DNA from: Pseudocercospora fijiensis CIRAD86
Lineage: Eukaryota; Ascomycota; Dothideomycetes; Mycosphaerellales; Mycosphaerellaceae
Direction of reading: 5' to 3'
Assembly (NCBI RefSeq): GCF_000340215.1
Contig: NW_006921536.1
Span: 446,886-510,885 of the forward strand
Length of the DNA: 64,000 bases
Of the stretch, positions 1-11,079 are shown piece by piece. A program made the translations under genes and the position numbers. The notes under the pieces were generated by a model. The model was given only the letters and a program-made list of their open reading frames with translations. It ran no database searches and was not told the origin of the DNA. Within the stretch, counting starts at the first letter, position 1. Each line of letters starts with the position of its first letter.

Positions 1-790
1 TATACTTATCGCCTATCTTGCTAACGCAAAGGAGCGATAACACCCTTAACGATAGGATATTATTGTCGGTATAGAAGAGTTAACCGCCTATATAGACTTC
101 TTAACTACATATTGCCGCCGGCAAGGCCGAAGTAGCTTACTGCCTAGTTATAAGCATACACCTAAGTCTCGCTTAGAGGTCGAGTCTCGTATAGCCGGTC
201 TCCTTGCTAATCTCTTTACCTTACGCAACCGCGGAGGCGTCTTTACTAATTCTATTATATAGGCTTCTGCGAAGGCAATAACTCCGTTACGATAGTAGCA
301 TAACCTCGTTAAAGACCACTTTCCGGAGCTGTCTGTCTTATATATGCTAGCACTATCTATCTGTCTAACAACTAGCGCTGCTAAGCGTAACTAGTCGGCT
401 TATAGCTTTATTATTAACCTCCGCCGCAATCGACTATCCTTAGAGGTCGCAGAGATGCTAGTCTATTGCTATTAGAACCTCCGGATTAAGTACAAGATTA
501 AGGACAATATACTAGACGACGATAACTTCGACTTACTATAAGACATGCTTCGAGAGCTATATAAAAAGAGCTAACTATCTTAGATTCAATATAATACTGA
601 GTCTATTAACTAAGACTTCGACACGCAGCCGTAGAGTCCGCTATATATAGAAGATAGCGACGACGAGGGTTACAAAGTAGCTACCGAAGAGGCGGCGATA
701 GCACTTCTATAAGCCTCTACTACTTAGTCTTAGTCTACTTAGTCTGTCTAGTCTTACTATATTGAATACCATTCTATACACTAAGTATCA
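1..790 (+). pseudogene. hAT-type transposase, C-terminal part (RIP-damaged)
   Basis: Frame 2 reads as one protein with scattered TAG/TAA stops. The region around positions 430-500 gives NRLSLEVAEMLVYCY followed by a stop (probably Trp) and NLRIKYK. This is the pattern of the hAT C-terminal dimerisation domain (..NRL..E..E.L.....NLR..). Just upstream, FPELSVLYMLALSICLTTSA fits the RNase H-like fold end of the same family. An acidic tail (EDSDDEG) follows near 650. The 5' part, including the catalytic Asp residues, lies outside the window. At least a dozen stops make it non-functional. hAT assignment is from motif memory; the subfamily cannot be told. Confidence 0.65.
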
Positions 791-1499
791 CTTAGTAGCT
801 ATTATCTCCTTTTGTATATACACTTATACACTAAACTAGACTCGGTCTAGTACGGACTATATATACTAGGTATATACCTGTATATTATATGGTATATATA
901 GAGGCTATTTTTAGTATACCGTATATCTATATCCCTACTTTACTAACATCTGCTTTAACGATGCACTTGTGAATCTAATCTACGTAGCTAGAATATAGCT
1001 AAATAGGAAAACAGAGGTGAAGTAGCTAAATCGTAGAGTAGGGAAGGAAGGTGCGAGTCTTAGCGCGGGAAGTGAATGTTCGTTAGCACTATTCGAGATC
1101 TTTAGGTAAAGGATTAGGTAGAGTGGTATGTAATTAGTGGATCGGAGGTCGGCAAAAGAACCCTAAATTTAACTGTATTACGTGTACTAATCTATTCCGC
1201 TACTACTACTACCGCGGAACGTAATCCTTAATATATAAAGGCCTAAACGGAGGTAGGATACTAGGGGATATAGACGTAGTAGGGACCTTTAGAAATAGTC
1301 AATTTAGCTACTAGCTTCCAAATAAGCGCTAGCTCCTAACCGTTAAGTAAAGGATTAATATAGCGCTTTTTACGGACCTTTAGAAGAGGCTAATTTATAT
1401 ATAATCGAAAGCGGTTTAGTATAGTAAGGAGCCTCTATTCTAGACCTTCTAGAGGTATAGACCTTAGCTCTTATAGACCTATAGGCATATACTAAACAA
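791..1499. other. AT-rich spacer, then probable PIF/Harbinger 5' non-coding sequence
   Basis: Positions 791-960 are TA-rich with tatata runs and no readable frame. Positions 960-1190 keep more CA and TG than the neighbourhood (gatgcacttgtgaatc), so this pocket escaped much of the RIP. A short near-repeat, gacctttagaa...aattta, occurs at about 1282 and 1374. I see no terminal inverted repeat I can pair with the 3' side. Confidence 0.3.
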
Positions 1500-1816
1500 C
1501 TATAGAAACTAGAGCTATTATAGTTACTATAGCTATAGTAACGGTCGTTGCTATTACGAGTAAATACCTCGAGGAAGATAGTAGTAATAAGGACTAGTAG
1601 GCGTAGAGGGAGGGTAAATCTGTACGTAAATAGTAGTACCGCCAGTCAAGACGTAACCGACTATTTAAACTAGCGAGAGTCTATAGGAAATAGTACTTCG
1701 ACCTTCTTAGTTATCTAAAGGCTAATATTAAGAGTAACTTCCGCTTTATAAGGCCCGAGTTAATAGAGCTAGTAGACCTACTTAATATTAGTTTAATCGT
1801 ATTACTAGTTAGCCTC
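1500..1816 (+). pseudogene. PIF/Harbinger-like transposase, N-terminal part, split by Copia
   Basis: The last 80 codons before the Copia insertion read NFRFIRPELIELVDLLNISL and run to the codons AGC CTC at 1811-1816. This resembles the N-terminal region of fungal DDE_Tnp_4 transposases, where FRF..DEL..L is followed by a short Leu-rich segment. After removing the Copia element and one copy of GCCTC, the frame continues directly at 7613 with KLLPITVLYIVYKRLSSLGF. The true start codon is not obvious. The family assignment depends mainly on the 3' part. Confidence 0.6.
1812..1816. repeat. Target site duplication GCCTC, left copy
   Basis: GCCTC lies directly before the left Copia LTR; the same five bases follow the right LTR at 7608-7612. 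It is part of the interrupted transposase codons AGC CTC. Confidence 0.85.
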
Positions 1817-2118
1817 TATTGAATTGTATAGCAGTAGTGTAGGCTGAACTGTATTGTGTTCGTTGTGTTCTATTTAAACTAGTGACTATCCTAGGTATAT
1901 ATATATTCAGTCCTTCCTATTGTCGAGTATCCCTACTATTGTCGGCTACTCCGACAATAGTATCGGTATATCCGATAGTTCTAGGGGCGCCGTATTACGC
2001 CTCGTAATCTTATTTCTTTATATATAAAGGCTGTATATATATAAAGAAGGATATAAGGACAAAGCAGCCCGAAATTATTATTCACTCGCTTTAAGGCTAA
2101 CAAAGCTTATTTCTAAGA
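1817..2118 (-). repeat. Copia 3' LTR (left)
   Basis: It matches 7306-7607 over the full 302 bp, with differences that are mostly C/T or G/A transitions (its first bases TATTGAATTGTATAG against TGTTAAATTGTGTAG). It holds TATA-like runs near 2015-2045 and two adjacent hairpins at 1934-1977. Confidence 0.9.
1934..1977. promoter_or_regulatory. Twin hairpin in Copia LTR
   Basis: TACTATTGTCGG (1934-1945) and CCGACAATAGTA (1951-1962) form a perfect 12-bp stem with a 5-nt loop. TATCGG and CCGATA (1961-1977) form a second stem directly after it. The right LTR has the same structure with one RIP change. A role in RNA packaging or 3'-end formation is only a guess. Confidence 0.6.
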
Positions 2119-2127
2119 CACCCCCGT
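2119..2127 (-). other. Copia polypurine tract
   Basis: The minus strand reads CGGGGGTG directly before the 3' LTR, the position expected for the plus-strand DNA primer of LTR retrotransposons. Confidence 0.6.
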
Positions 2128-2329
2128 AAGCGGTAGATAGCCGATAAACAATCCTACTATATAGAATCGTAGGTTTTTGTCGTACTTCGAGGGAATGAAG
2201 TATTGTTTAGTAGATTTTTGGTTTCCCTAGATTTCCCCGGACTAACTAGGCTTAATCCGGTAATTTTCCGCAAAGTCTCTTCCGACGTTACCTCGTCGTT
2301 TTATAGAGAGTCTTTTTCGACCGTTAGTT

Positions 2330-4190
2330 TAATACTATTAGATAGTCGTATAACACCCTAAGTATATAGATCTAGGAAGTTTTATACGTAGAATCGAATA
2401 GTATACTCGGTTTTGTTCTAGGGTTAGGAGTTCTATAGTAAATAGAACATAAGTATACGTACTCTTCTACAGAGTACATTACGTATATCTTTTTATTTTC
2501 TAGGGCAGTTTCGATTCTAGACGGTTGCTTAAGTCTTTATAGGCCTAATAAATCCTTTAGTCTAGTAAATATGGGTGCCGATAGTGCCTTAGTTAGTAGA
2601 TCGGCGATTTGATCCTTTGTATTTATATATACTAGAGATATTACTTTGTTTTCAAGTAGTTCTCTTATATAATGATATCGTATATCGATATGTTTTGTCC
2701 TAGAGTAATGCTCTGGATTTTGTGCTAGTGCTATAGCACTTTGGCTATCGGTAGCTATAGTATTTCCTTCTAGATTTACATTTAAGGATACTATTAAATT
2801 AGATAGGAATTGGTATTCCCGAGTAGCTTCCGTTAGAGCTATATATTCAGCCTCGCAACTACTAAGCGCTACGGTCTTTTAGAGCTTACTAACCCAAGAT
2901 ACCGGTGCCTTATCGCCTAGCGTAAAGATATACGCCGTAGTTGATTTTCGGTTATCTAAATTGCCCCCGTAATCGGAGTCGCAGTAACCTTTAAGAAGCG
3001 GCGGACGATTAGCCCGATAAACAAGGCCATTCTGATTAGCATTAAGATATTTCCAAATCCTATCTAGGGCTCTAAAATGAGTCCTATCCGGATTAGACAT
3101 ATATCTTGCTACTTGCCCTACCGCGAAAGATAGGTCGGGTCTCGTTTGTATAGCTAAGTATATAAGAGACCCTACTTGTTTTTAATACTCAGATAGGTCT
3201 TCTATAGACGCTTTAGCCGTAGACTGTTTTAGGATTACTCCTTGCTCCGTAGGAGTAGCTACGCTAGCGCTAGTTTCTTTATTAAACCTCTTTAGCATCT
3301 TTTTAATATATGCCTTTTGGGAGAGTTCTACTACCCTATTAGGCCTATCCCTAGATACTTCTATACCTAGATAGTATCGTACAGGACCTAGATCGGTAAC
3401 TTCTACCGTCTTAGAGAGATATTCTCGTATAGAGTCGATATCTTTTTTATTCGGACCGAATATAAGTAAGTCGTTAACGTGGCACGTAATTCGGATATTA
3501 GTTTCCTTATTTATAAAGGCAGCCTCGTCCTTAGGTATCGGTTTAAAACCTATAGTAGCTAGTAGGCTACTTAGCTTCTTAAACCATTGCCTAGGAGACT
3601 GTTTTAATCCGTATAATGCCTTATTTAGACGGCATACCTTATTCGTATTGTCCGTATAGCCTATAGGCTGTTCGACGTATATTTCCTTGTCTATTTCGGC
3701 ATTTGGGAACGCGGATTTTATATCCCACTATTCTATTTCCTAATTAAAATAAGCCGCTAAGTAGAATAACGATCGCCAAGTTTCGGGCCTTGCCGTTTGG
3801 CTAAAGGTTTGATCGTAATCAATCCCTTTTACTTGGTTATACCCTTTTACTACCCATCGGGATTTATGTTTTACTACCTCGCCTTTCTCGTTTAATTTTG
3901 ATTTATAAACGAAGCGTCCTTTTAGCGCTTTTCGGTCCGGCGGTAGTTCTACTAGTTCCTAGGTGTTTTGAGCTTGTAGATCGGTTATTTCTTTAAGCAT
4001 AGACTCTTTCCACTTCTCGGAATTAGGACTATTAATAGCATCTTTATACGTATCCGGATCGGTAATATTATCGTCCGCTAAGTACGTTATTTCGTCGTTG
4101 TTTCTATATCCTTCGTATAGATTAAACATATCCCGTATTCGGGTATTAGCCTCGTCTTTAGCTAGTCTAGGCCTTTTATATTTAGGCTCT
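2330..4190 (-). pseudogene. pol: Copia reverse transcriptase and RNase H domains
   Basis: Minus-strand translation gives the Copia RT from about 4160: LKGRFVYKSKLNEKGEVVKH, GIDYDQTFA, then DIKSAFPNAEIDKEIYVEQP and LNKALYGLKQSPR. The catalytic box reads HVNDLLIFG where family members have YVDDLLIFG, so one catalytic Asp is Asn. RNase H follows from about 3100 (GYCDSDYGGNLDNRKSTTAY, then TKHIDIRYHYIRE and DQIADLLTKAL near 2570). Stops sit at expected Gln or Trp positions. The domain order after integrase defines the Copia class. Without repair it cannot be active. Confidence 0.9.
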
Positions 4191-4192
4191 TC

Positions 4193-5310
4193 TTATATAC
4201 TAGTAGTAGATTCCGGGGCGTCTAGAGACTGTTTCTTAGGTAGAGTAACTTCTAAGCTCTCTAATTCTTCTAGCATATTACCGCTAGGCCCCGGTAGTAC
4301 ATTACTATCGTTTTGAGTAGTAATATCTCTAATAGTATTAAGTTCTATAGTCGGTATATCTTGTAGTGTATCCGTACTAATAGATTCTTTAGTAGTATAA
4401 GTAGTACTACTTAAGAATACTCTATCTAGTATCTTAACGTTTCGAGACCAAACTACGCGCCTAGCTTCTAAGTCGTATAGTTTGTATTGTTTAGTACTAA
4501 AACCAATTAGTATAGCTCTTCGTACTCTAGATTCTAGCTTTTTCGGCGTCTTGTTCGTATAGTAAGCAATAGAACCGAACGTTCTTATATTACTTAGGTC
4601 GGGTTTCTCCTTATATTTTAGCTCGTAAGGCGTTTTAAAACCGAGGGCACTATGCGGTGTCCTAACATAGATATATTCCGCGGTTTCTAAGGCGAATTGC
4701 CAAAATCTTTTGCTTAGTCCGGATTGAATTAGTAACGCCCGTACTCTATATAGTAGAGTTCGATTGGGTCTTTCGATTAGGCCGTTTTGTTCCGGAGTAT
4801 AAGGAGCCGACAGTTCGTGTCTAATACCGGAGTTCTTTAAGAATTCGGTCGTAGGTTTATTAACGAATTCCGTACCGTTATCGGTTTTAAATCTTTTAAG
4901 GCTCGGGCGTTGTATATTATTACTAAACTCGTTTTCGGAGTGTAGTTTATAATGTTTAATAGTAGAGAGTACTTCGGTTTTAAAGCGTAAAGTATACGTA
5001 GTAATAAAACGACTATAACTATCTAGAAAAGATATAAAGTAACGAAAGCCGTCTATAGAGATAGGTTCTATAGGGCCGCAGAGATCTGCAGTTACTTTAT
5101 CTAGATAGCTATTAGCCGGTTTACTTATTTCTCGACTTATAGTCTTAGAGAATTTCGCTTTAAGACATACCTCGCAAGTAAGATTCTTATTACTAGTAAG
5201 ATCTTCTTTTGTAATCGAGGTTCCGGTAGTATTTTCTATTATTTTAGACATAGCAGGATATCCTATATGTCCTAAGCGTATATATAACTCTCGATAAGGA
5301 TCTCGATAGA
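4193..5310 (-). pseudogene. int: Copia integrase domain (long open stretch 4193-5251)
   Basis: The clean frame of 352 codons starts at an internal Met. It contains CEVCLKAKF (zinc-binding Cys pair), TADLCGP (first catalytic Asp), KTDNGTEF (second Asp) and PEQNGLIERPNRTLL (catalytic Glu). All three DDE residues are present. Upstream, near 5260-5310, GYPAMSK fits the end of the GAG-pre-integrase segment; its His residues appear to be Tyr. The C-terminal part has KTPYELKYKEKPDLSNIRTF, the usual Copia integrase extension. This open ORF is a piece of the polyprotein, not a separate gene. Confidence 0.9.
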
Positions 5311-5599
5311 CGTAAGCTTCGGGATTTATATCGGTAGTTGTCGCTATAGCGGCTAGTTCTCCGGCTTCTATCGGTATCGTATAAATTAACCGGTATAGGT
5401 TCCCGATACGTCGTCCGATAGTAAGGGATCTTGCTCGCTTATTATTAACCTCTAATAGGTAGGCTTGACCGTCTTGAAGATGTACTTAGACTCCGGCGGC
5501 GTCTAATTTTGCTACGGATACGAGGTTTACTTCGAAATCCGGTATATAAAGGCAATCCTTTAAGATATACGGTTCTTTCGTATCCGTAAAGGTTAATTG

Positions 5600-6774
5600 T
5601 ACGTCTCCGTATCCGGGTAATATTATAGTTTCCTTACTACCCTATTTAACGGGTGTATTCCGGGTAGTATAGGTCTTAAAATAAGCCCTTTCGTTTATAA
5701 TATACGAGGTACAAGCCGAATCTAATAGAAACTGGACGGTTCGATTCGTGTTTTTTGCCGATATATCGCGAATATAAGACGTTAGGTTCGTATTCGAGTC
5801 CTTAGGTTGTTCGTTAGTAGCCTCGTTACTAGCGTAGAGTACTACTTCTTCGTTTAGGTCTCGGTCGGTATCGAGTATATCTATATCGGGATAGCTTTGA
5901 TTCCTACTAGATAACTCGATATTATACGCGTCCTTAGTCGTATTTAGGTCCCTCGTATAGTGGGCTTCTTATTCGACAGTTCGGTAGCTCCTAAGTCCTT
6001 ATTCTTAAGGTAGCTTAGTTTTTTCTCCGGGTATTTAATCTAACACTTATTTTCTAAGTGTCCTATACCCGTACGACCTTTTCCGATACAGTAGGTGCAT
6101 TTTAAATGCGGATTCCTTAATTTGCTAACTCGATTATTACTAATAGGGGCTGCCGGAGTAGTCCGAAAACCGCTATTAGTATAAAGGACCCTAGCAGTTT
6201 TATAGGTTTCTAACCGTCGAGATTGGTCTAAGAGGCCGTTTACTATATCGTCTAGGTATAGTATATCTTGGCTATTGTCTCTAGATCGATTCGTAATCGT
6301 AGTAATAAAGGTAGAGTAGTTTTCGTCGACTCCGTTTAGTAGTAGCGAAATCGATAGCTTTTCGGGTATAGCTATTCCTCTAGCTTCTAGGGCACTTATA
6401 AGCCTAGTATATTCGTTTACGTAGGTCTCTATAGTACCAGCAATAGCTAGGTTATAATTAAATAGCTTGTAGAATAGTTGGTATTCGGCGGCGAATCCCT
6501 TCGGAGAGTACCGTTTTTCTAAGATATTCTAAGCTTCAGCCGGCGTCGTAGCGGTTTTTACTTGTAATAGAGGCCCGTCTTTAAGGGTTAACCTTAGTAT
6601 AGAGAGTGCCGATCTTAGGGTTAACTCGTCATTACTAGGATTCTCTTCTAGGGCCCCTTCGTATCCTTTATAAGTTAAGATATTCTTAACTTTTTCGGAC
6701 CAGATCTCGTAGTTACTACTACCGACTAGCTTATCGGATTCCGGTATAAGTCGGTCGGTCATTTTAACAGATAT
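5600..6774 (-). pseudogene. gag: Copia gag and protease
   Basis: Gag starts at the ATG ending at 6762 (MTDRLIPESDKL, then NYEIWSEKVKNIL, a typical Copia Gag start with a conserved Trp). A zinc knuckle near 6050-6105 reads CTYC, nine residues, HLENKC, so its ligands are still Cys and His. The aspartic protease follows near 5700-5745 with LLDSACTSYI, matching the family motif DSG(C/A)TSH(I). Several TAG stops interrupt it. The gag start lies about 530 bp inside the 5' LTR; the leader 6775-7293 shows no ORF. Confidence 0.85.
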
Positions 6775-7293
6775 AGGTTGTCTTTTTCTAATAATTATAG
6801 TTTAATCACTAGTTTAATCTGTAGCTGTTTATCCTAAACCGTATATTCTTACTTAAGAAGCTATCTTAAGTAGAGTAAGTATAAGGAGTAGGTTAATTCT
6901 TTAGATTAAGACTAGTAGCGTAGGTCTTTCTTATAGATTAATAGATTAATCTATCGGTTTTCACTACCTTCGGTAGCTTAAGTTTCTCTTCGAGGGTCTT
7001 TTGAAACTACAATAGTTTTAATAGTAACCGTTGTAATTACGAAAGAGTCGTTTGTTTCGATTTTTGATAGTAGTCGGGTATCCGTATTTAGAGTATTTGA
7101 TTGGTATTGTTCTTGTCCGCCGTTATTGTCTTCGTATAGTAGTATACTCGGGGATTGGTTATATAAGTCGTTTATATATCGATAGTCGTCTAGATTAAAA
7201 GTATCCGTTATCGATATATAGTAAGATCGGTAGGGTATTTCGAATAGTAGTCGATAGCGAGTAAGGCTTAATATCTTAGGTTAAGAGCTAGCC

Positions 7294-7305
7294 GGGCTCA
7301 TAACC
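7294..7305 (-). promoter_or_regulatory. Primer-binding site complementary to the tRNA-iMet anticodon arm
   Basis: Directly next to the 5' LTR the plus strand is GGGCTCATAACC, identical to the anticodon stem-loop of eukaryotic initiator tRNA (anticodon CAU). The element RNA therefore carries its complement GGTTATGAGCCC. Copia elements are known to prime on an internal half of tRNA-iMet; here the site escaped RIP. Confidence 0.85.
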
Positions 7306-7607
7306 TGTTAAATTGTGTAGTAGTAGTATAGGCTGAACTGTATTGTGTTCGTTGTGTTCTATTCAAACTAGTAACTATCCTAGGCATATATATATTTAGT
7401 CCTTCCTATTGTCGAGTATCCCTACTATTATCGGCTACTCCGACAATAGTATCGGTATATCCGATAGTTCTAGAGGCGCCGTATTACGCCTCGTAATCTT
7501 ATTTCTTTATATATAAAGGCTGTATATATATAAAGAAGGATATAAGGACAAAGCAGCCCGAAATTATTATTTACTCGCTTTGAGGCTAACAAAGCTTATT
7601 TCCAAGA
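7306..7607 (-). repeat. Copia 5' LTR (right)
   Basis: Starts TGTTAAATTGTG, ends TTTCCAAGA, 302 bp, pair of 1817-2118. It keeps the TG start that the left copy has lost to TA. Confidence 0.9.
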
Positions 7608-7612
7608 GCCTC
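7608..7612. repeat. Target site duplication GCCTC, right copy
   Basis: Matches 1812-1816 and closes the Copia insertion. Confidence 0.85.
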
Positions 7613-8886
7613 AAATTGCTACCTATAACAGTGCTCTATATAGTCTATAAGCGGCTATCTAGTCTAGGCTTCTAGAAGGACCTAGACGAGAAGTTTAGCT
7701 ATTTAGCTACTATATTAAGTTATGTATTTAATGCGGCTATATATAGCCTAGTAATAAGGTAGAAGTCGTTCTTATTCTTTAACAAGAGGCGGCTTACTAA
7801 GCAATATCTCCGGAGCCTAGCAGAGTCGCTATATCTATCCGTCGGACTATCTAGTATCTTTAGATATATTAACGGCACTATAAGGAAGATTGCGAGACTA
7901 TAAGAACCTAAGCAAGTAAAGTCTCCTATTATGCCTTAGCAAGCCTATATAATAATTATATAATGTTATTACGTACACTACAGTACTGTCTCGCTAGCGC
8001 AAAGCCTACTTAGCGTATACGCGGAAAAGCTCGGTCGCTCGTACGGACATACTCGGTTGCCGGCTCGGCATATATACTATCCGTACGTAGCCTAGTTAAT
8101 AGTAAACGCTCTACCCTATTCTAAAAAAGGTACGGTTTAGTTCTACTATCTACTACTACGATTAGTAGAGGGTGTTCTATATATTACTATATACCTATTT
8201 TCTTATAGAGACCTAGTCGCAACTAGAGGGTGTTTTACAATAGCTATAAGCACTTCTACGGTATTAAATTCTAAGGTATATAGCTGCCGGATAGAATACT
8301 ACTTATCGATAGTCCTTATCCTAGCTCTTATAGGGATAGCCGAATAGTACGCGAGTCGGGGATTAACTAGGTGTAGTATAACCTGTTTAATAATAACGAT
8401 AATATAGATAACAAGCTCTTTATCTTCGGTAACTTAGCGTACGGATAGGTAGATAGCATTATCGGGTCGTAGAAATCGAAGAGAGGTAATTATCGCAACG
8501 CTATAATAGCGTAGGTCTCGAAGGAATAGTTAGTACTACGCTAGTTAGTCGAATAGGGGTTCGGTAAGGTAACTAACAACTAGCTATTTTTCGAATATAA
8601 GAAGGGGTTACGTACTAGTTTAATGCCGATAGGATCCTATTATCTAGTCGCCGTATTGCTTACTAACTGCCTATCCTATTATCGTAGAAACAAGGTCGCC
8701 GCGTACTACGGTCTTAGGTGCCCGGATATTAGGGATTATTTAGGTACTAAGCTACTACCTATGCCGCTAGCAGATACGGTAGTGCCGGACCTAATACGTA
8801 TAAACCCTTCCGGTAATAGATTAGATATCAGAAGTAACGTAGAAGATATAGGGGATATAGTTGTTAACGATAGTAATAAAGAATAG
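7613..8886 (+). pseudogene. PIF/Harbinger-like transposase (DDE_Tnp_4), main part
   Basis: Continues the frame of 1500-1816. Recognisable pieces in order are IFRYINGTIRKIARL (about 7855, the family's FVDGT...I.RP region), a frame change, YNSYKHFYGIKF (about 8233), LIDSPYPSSYRDSRIVRESG (first DDE block), LFIFGNLAYG (FGD.AYG in the family, catalytic Asp now Asn), and VE-stop-GFGKV (VEWGFGK, catalytic Glu kept). The closing segment MPIGSYYLVAVLLTNCLSYY ends at the stop at 8884. That final open piece from 8623 is the tail of this transposase, not its own gene. Many TAG codons stand where Trp or Gln is expected. Terminal repeats were not found. Confidence 0.8.
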
Positions 8887-9453
8887 TAAAGGGTAGTTAT
8901 AGATTAGTAAGCGGATTATATCTAACTCTTCTTAGTTCTTTCGTTAATCTTCGGAGTAGATACGGAAGAGCTTCGGATAGCCGTTTTAGTATAGGTAGAG
9001 CTATATAAATTGCTTCTCGATATCTTAGTAGTAGACAACGATAGAGAATAGCGGGGAGTTATAAGGGAATACCCTTCTATACCGCCGAGACCCTTACTAG
9101 GTACCTATAAGGCACCCTAGAGGTACCTCGCTAGTAACCCCGAGTTACCTAACTCTTAGTACTATAGGATAAGGCGCCTATTCCTACCTCGAGAATCGCT
9201 CGTTCCTTAGGCGATATCGTTAAATGCTAAGACTACTATTTACTCGTGTTAATACTCCTTATATACTACTTTCTTATAGAATATCGCCTCCGAATCCTCC
9301 TTAGGAGTATAGCCGTACTAAGTACGACCTCTAAGTAGTAGTACCTACGTCGTCGGTACCTACTAGGCCTCTTTAAAGTGCCTCTAAGCTACCTAAAAGC
9401 ACCTCTAACTAGCGTACCTACTCCTAACGTAGTACTACCTACTTATTAGTACT
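8887..9453 (+). other. Junction of PIF element and 5' region of Gypsy element B
   Basis: Up to about 9080 this is probably PIF 3' flank, without a readable frame. From about 9090 it carries the GGTACC-type short repeats (9100, 9122, 9355) that recur through element B, so B starts at or before 9085. No copy of a 5' LTR could be identified, so the B 5' LTR may be lost or too damaged to see. Confidence 0.45.
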
Positions 9454-10562
9454 ATGCCTCCTAAAGGAAGCAGTAGGGCCGCCGGCGGAACTAGTATATC
9501 GTTATCTAAGGGAAAAGGTCCTAATATTAACCCTCTAGTAGAAGAACAAATATTCCCTACCGGACCTAGAGACTAACTTTAGGACGATAACGAAGAAAAT
9601 AACGATACTACTTCGGACGATACTATAAGTACCTTAAAGGGACCTCGTAGCTCCCGTATAAGTAGCCGTACGGAATCCGGTCCTAAAGAAGAGAATTAGG
9701 ACCTAAACCCTTAGGCTAATACCTAGTAGACGGCAAAGAATAATATTAATCGAGTTTCTCGACTTATTAATACCCTCGATGCCTTACTACTAAAGGAATT
9801 AGAAGGCTAAGCCTTCGACGCTTACGTTTAGAAGCGTAAAACCCTTATAGATCTCCTTGCCTCCTTTAAGAGCAAGATTGCTATTAAAAGGAAGAGGGTA
9901 GAGACCGTCGACGAGACCGCAAGTCCCGCCGACGCCTCGTAGATACCTCTAGGGCCTCTAAGAGACCCCTTAATTAAGCTCTTTAAGAAAGATCCTCCCG
10001 AGCTTCTTACTATAAACAACTAAGCTTTTCTTAAGTAGGCCTAAGTATGCGAGGCCCGCTTCTTCTATATAAATTGTACCGATCGAGACAGTACTAGACG
10101 TACTCTATAGGCGACTAGTAAGGTTAAACTAGTAGAGATTACTGCTACCGTTAAACGGCGTATCTAATCGTATATAGATAACTATACTAAGTTTAGATAG
10201 TCCGAGTACAAAGAACTTATTAATTAGGCCTCTAGCTATATAGCGAGCCGAGAATGCTATATCCTACTAGGGTGCTATATACTACGCTAATTAACTAGTA
10301 ATAAAGTTCTACGCCTATATAAAGAAGGTCGAAAGCTAAATCGAGTATAGTTTTCCTAAAGATAGATCGTATAAAACTATACGTATCGACTTCTATTATA
10401 CTAAGCTTTTAAAGGATATCTAAGTAGAGATTATCCGTATTAACAAGCTAATTTCGTTTTAGACCGTTAATAATCTCTTTAACGAGGCACACCGTATCGA
10501 AGACTCGGAGTCTATAAAGAAGAAAGATGCCGCTAAGAATACTCGCAATTCCGGCGGGTTTT

Positions 10563-10848
10563 CTAATATTAGCTAGTAACCGGCCCTATACCTATAGGCT
10601 AGTTATAAGCCTATATAAGAGGCCTCCTTCTATAGAGTAGACAGATTATTAACCTCGTATAGTACATTGTTTACGTTACGCTTCTATAATGCCTATATTG
10701 TAGGGCTCTAGTTACTAGCCTAAGCGGCAGTCTCGTTATCCTATCTTACTAAATATAGCTACCTATATTGCTATAAGTTATATTACCCTCGGTTGCCTAT
10801 ACTATTACTACTAGTAGTAGTAGTAGTATTAGTTTCCGTCCTTTACTA
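10563..10848. repeat. Target duplication CTAA around the solo LTR
   Basis: CTAA at 10563-10566 and again at 10845-10848 flank the LTR. The D family uses 4-bp duplications elsewhere (CTAG at 24529 and 43555). Confidence 0.6.
10567..10844 (+). mobile_element. Solo LTR of the D/E Gypsy family
   Basis: Starts TATTAGCTAGTAACCGGCC and ends TTTCCGTCCTTTA, about 278 bp. It matches the LTRs at 48021-48299 (same strand) and 24533-24811 and 43276-43554 (opposite strand). No internal sequence is left, as expected after recombination between two LTRs of one element. TG and CA ends are now TA. Confidence 0.85.
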
Positions 10849-11079
10849 AGCAAGCATCTAGTTCTAGAACCGATACCTCTCCTAGTACCTTATAGGCACC
10901 TCTAAGGGGCCCTAGGGGTAGAGGTAGCAGTCGGGGTTAGTTTAGAAACCGTAGCCGAGGCTAAGCCTAGGGCGGATTAGCAAACCTAACCTCTAATTCC
11001 TCCGCTAGAGATAGCTAAGCCTTTGCCGGTTTAGAAAATACAAAGCCCTAGTCGCTTCCCTTTCCTTACTACGACTAGG

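Larger units (their letters stand above)
1817..7607 (-). mobile_element. Ty1/Copia LTR retrotransposon, 5791 bp, complete but RIP-damaged
   Basis: Two 302-bp LTRs (1817-2118 and 7306-7607) flank a minus-strand internal region in the Copia order gag, protease, integrase, RT, RNase H. A 5-bp target duplication GCCTC flanks the element. The primer site (7294-7305) and polypurine tract (2119-2126) sit where expected. The integrase still has an open frame of 352 codons, so this copy is less damaged than the surrounding Gypsy elements. It sits inside a PIF/Harbinger-like transposase. LTR ends are TGTT...AAGA on the plus strand, so the usual CA end is GA here. Confidence 0.9.
9454..11040 (+). pseudogene. 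gag: Element B gag, interrupted by a solo LTR
   Basis: ATG at 9454 opens MPPKGSSRAAGGTSISLSKG, a low-complexity N-terminus with acidic stretches, followed by NRVSRLINTLDALLLKELEG. TAG and TAA stops occur at likely Gln and Trp codons throughout. The solo LTR at 10567-10844 with target CTAA cuts the frame. After it (10849-11040) the protein becomes Gly/Arg-rich (GPRGRGSSRG-like), as in the nucleic-acid-binding tails of Gag. I could not find an intact zinc knuckle. Identification rests on position before the protease. Confidence 0.6.

Noticed and set aside
4098..4316. Plus-strand ORF of 72 codons
   Set aside because: Antisense to the Copia polyprotein.
8623..8886. Stand-alone small gene of 87 codons
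   Set aside because: It is the unbroken last part of the PIF/Harbinger-like transposase; the frame continues upstream with family motifs.
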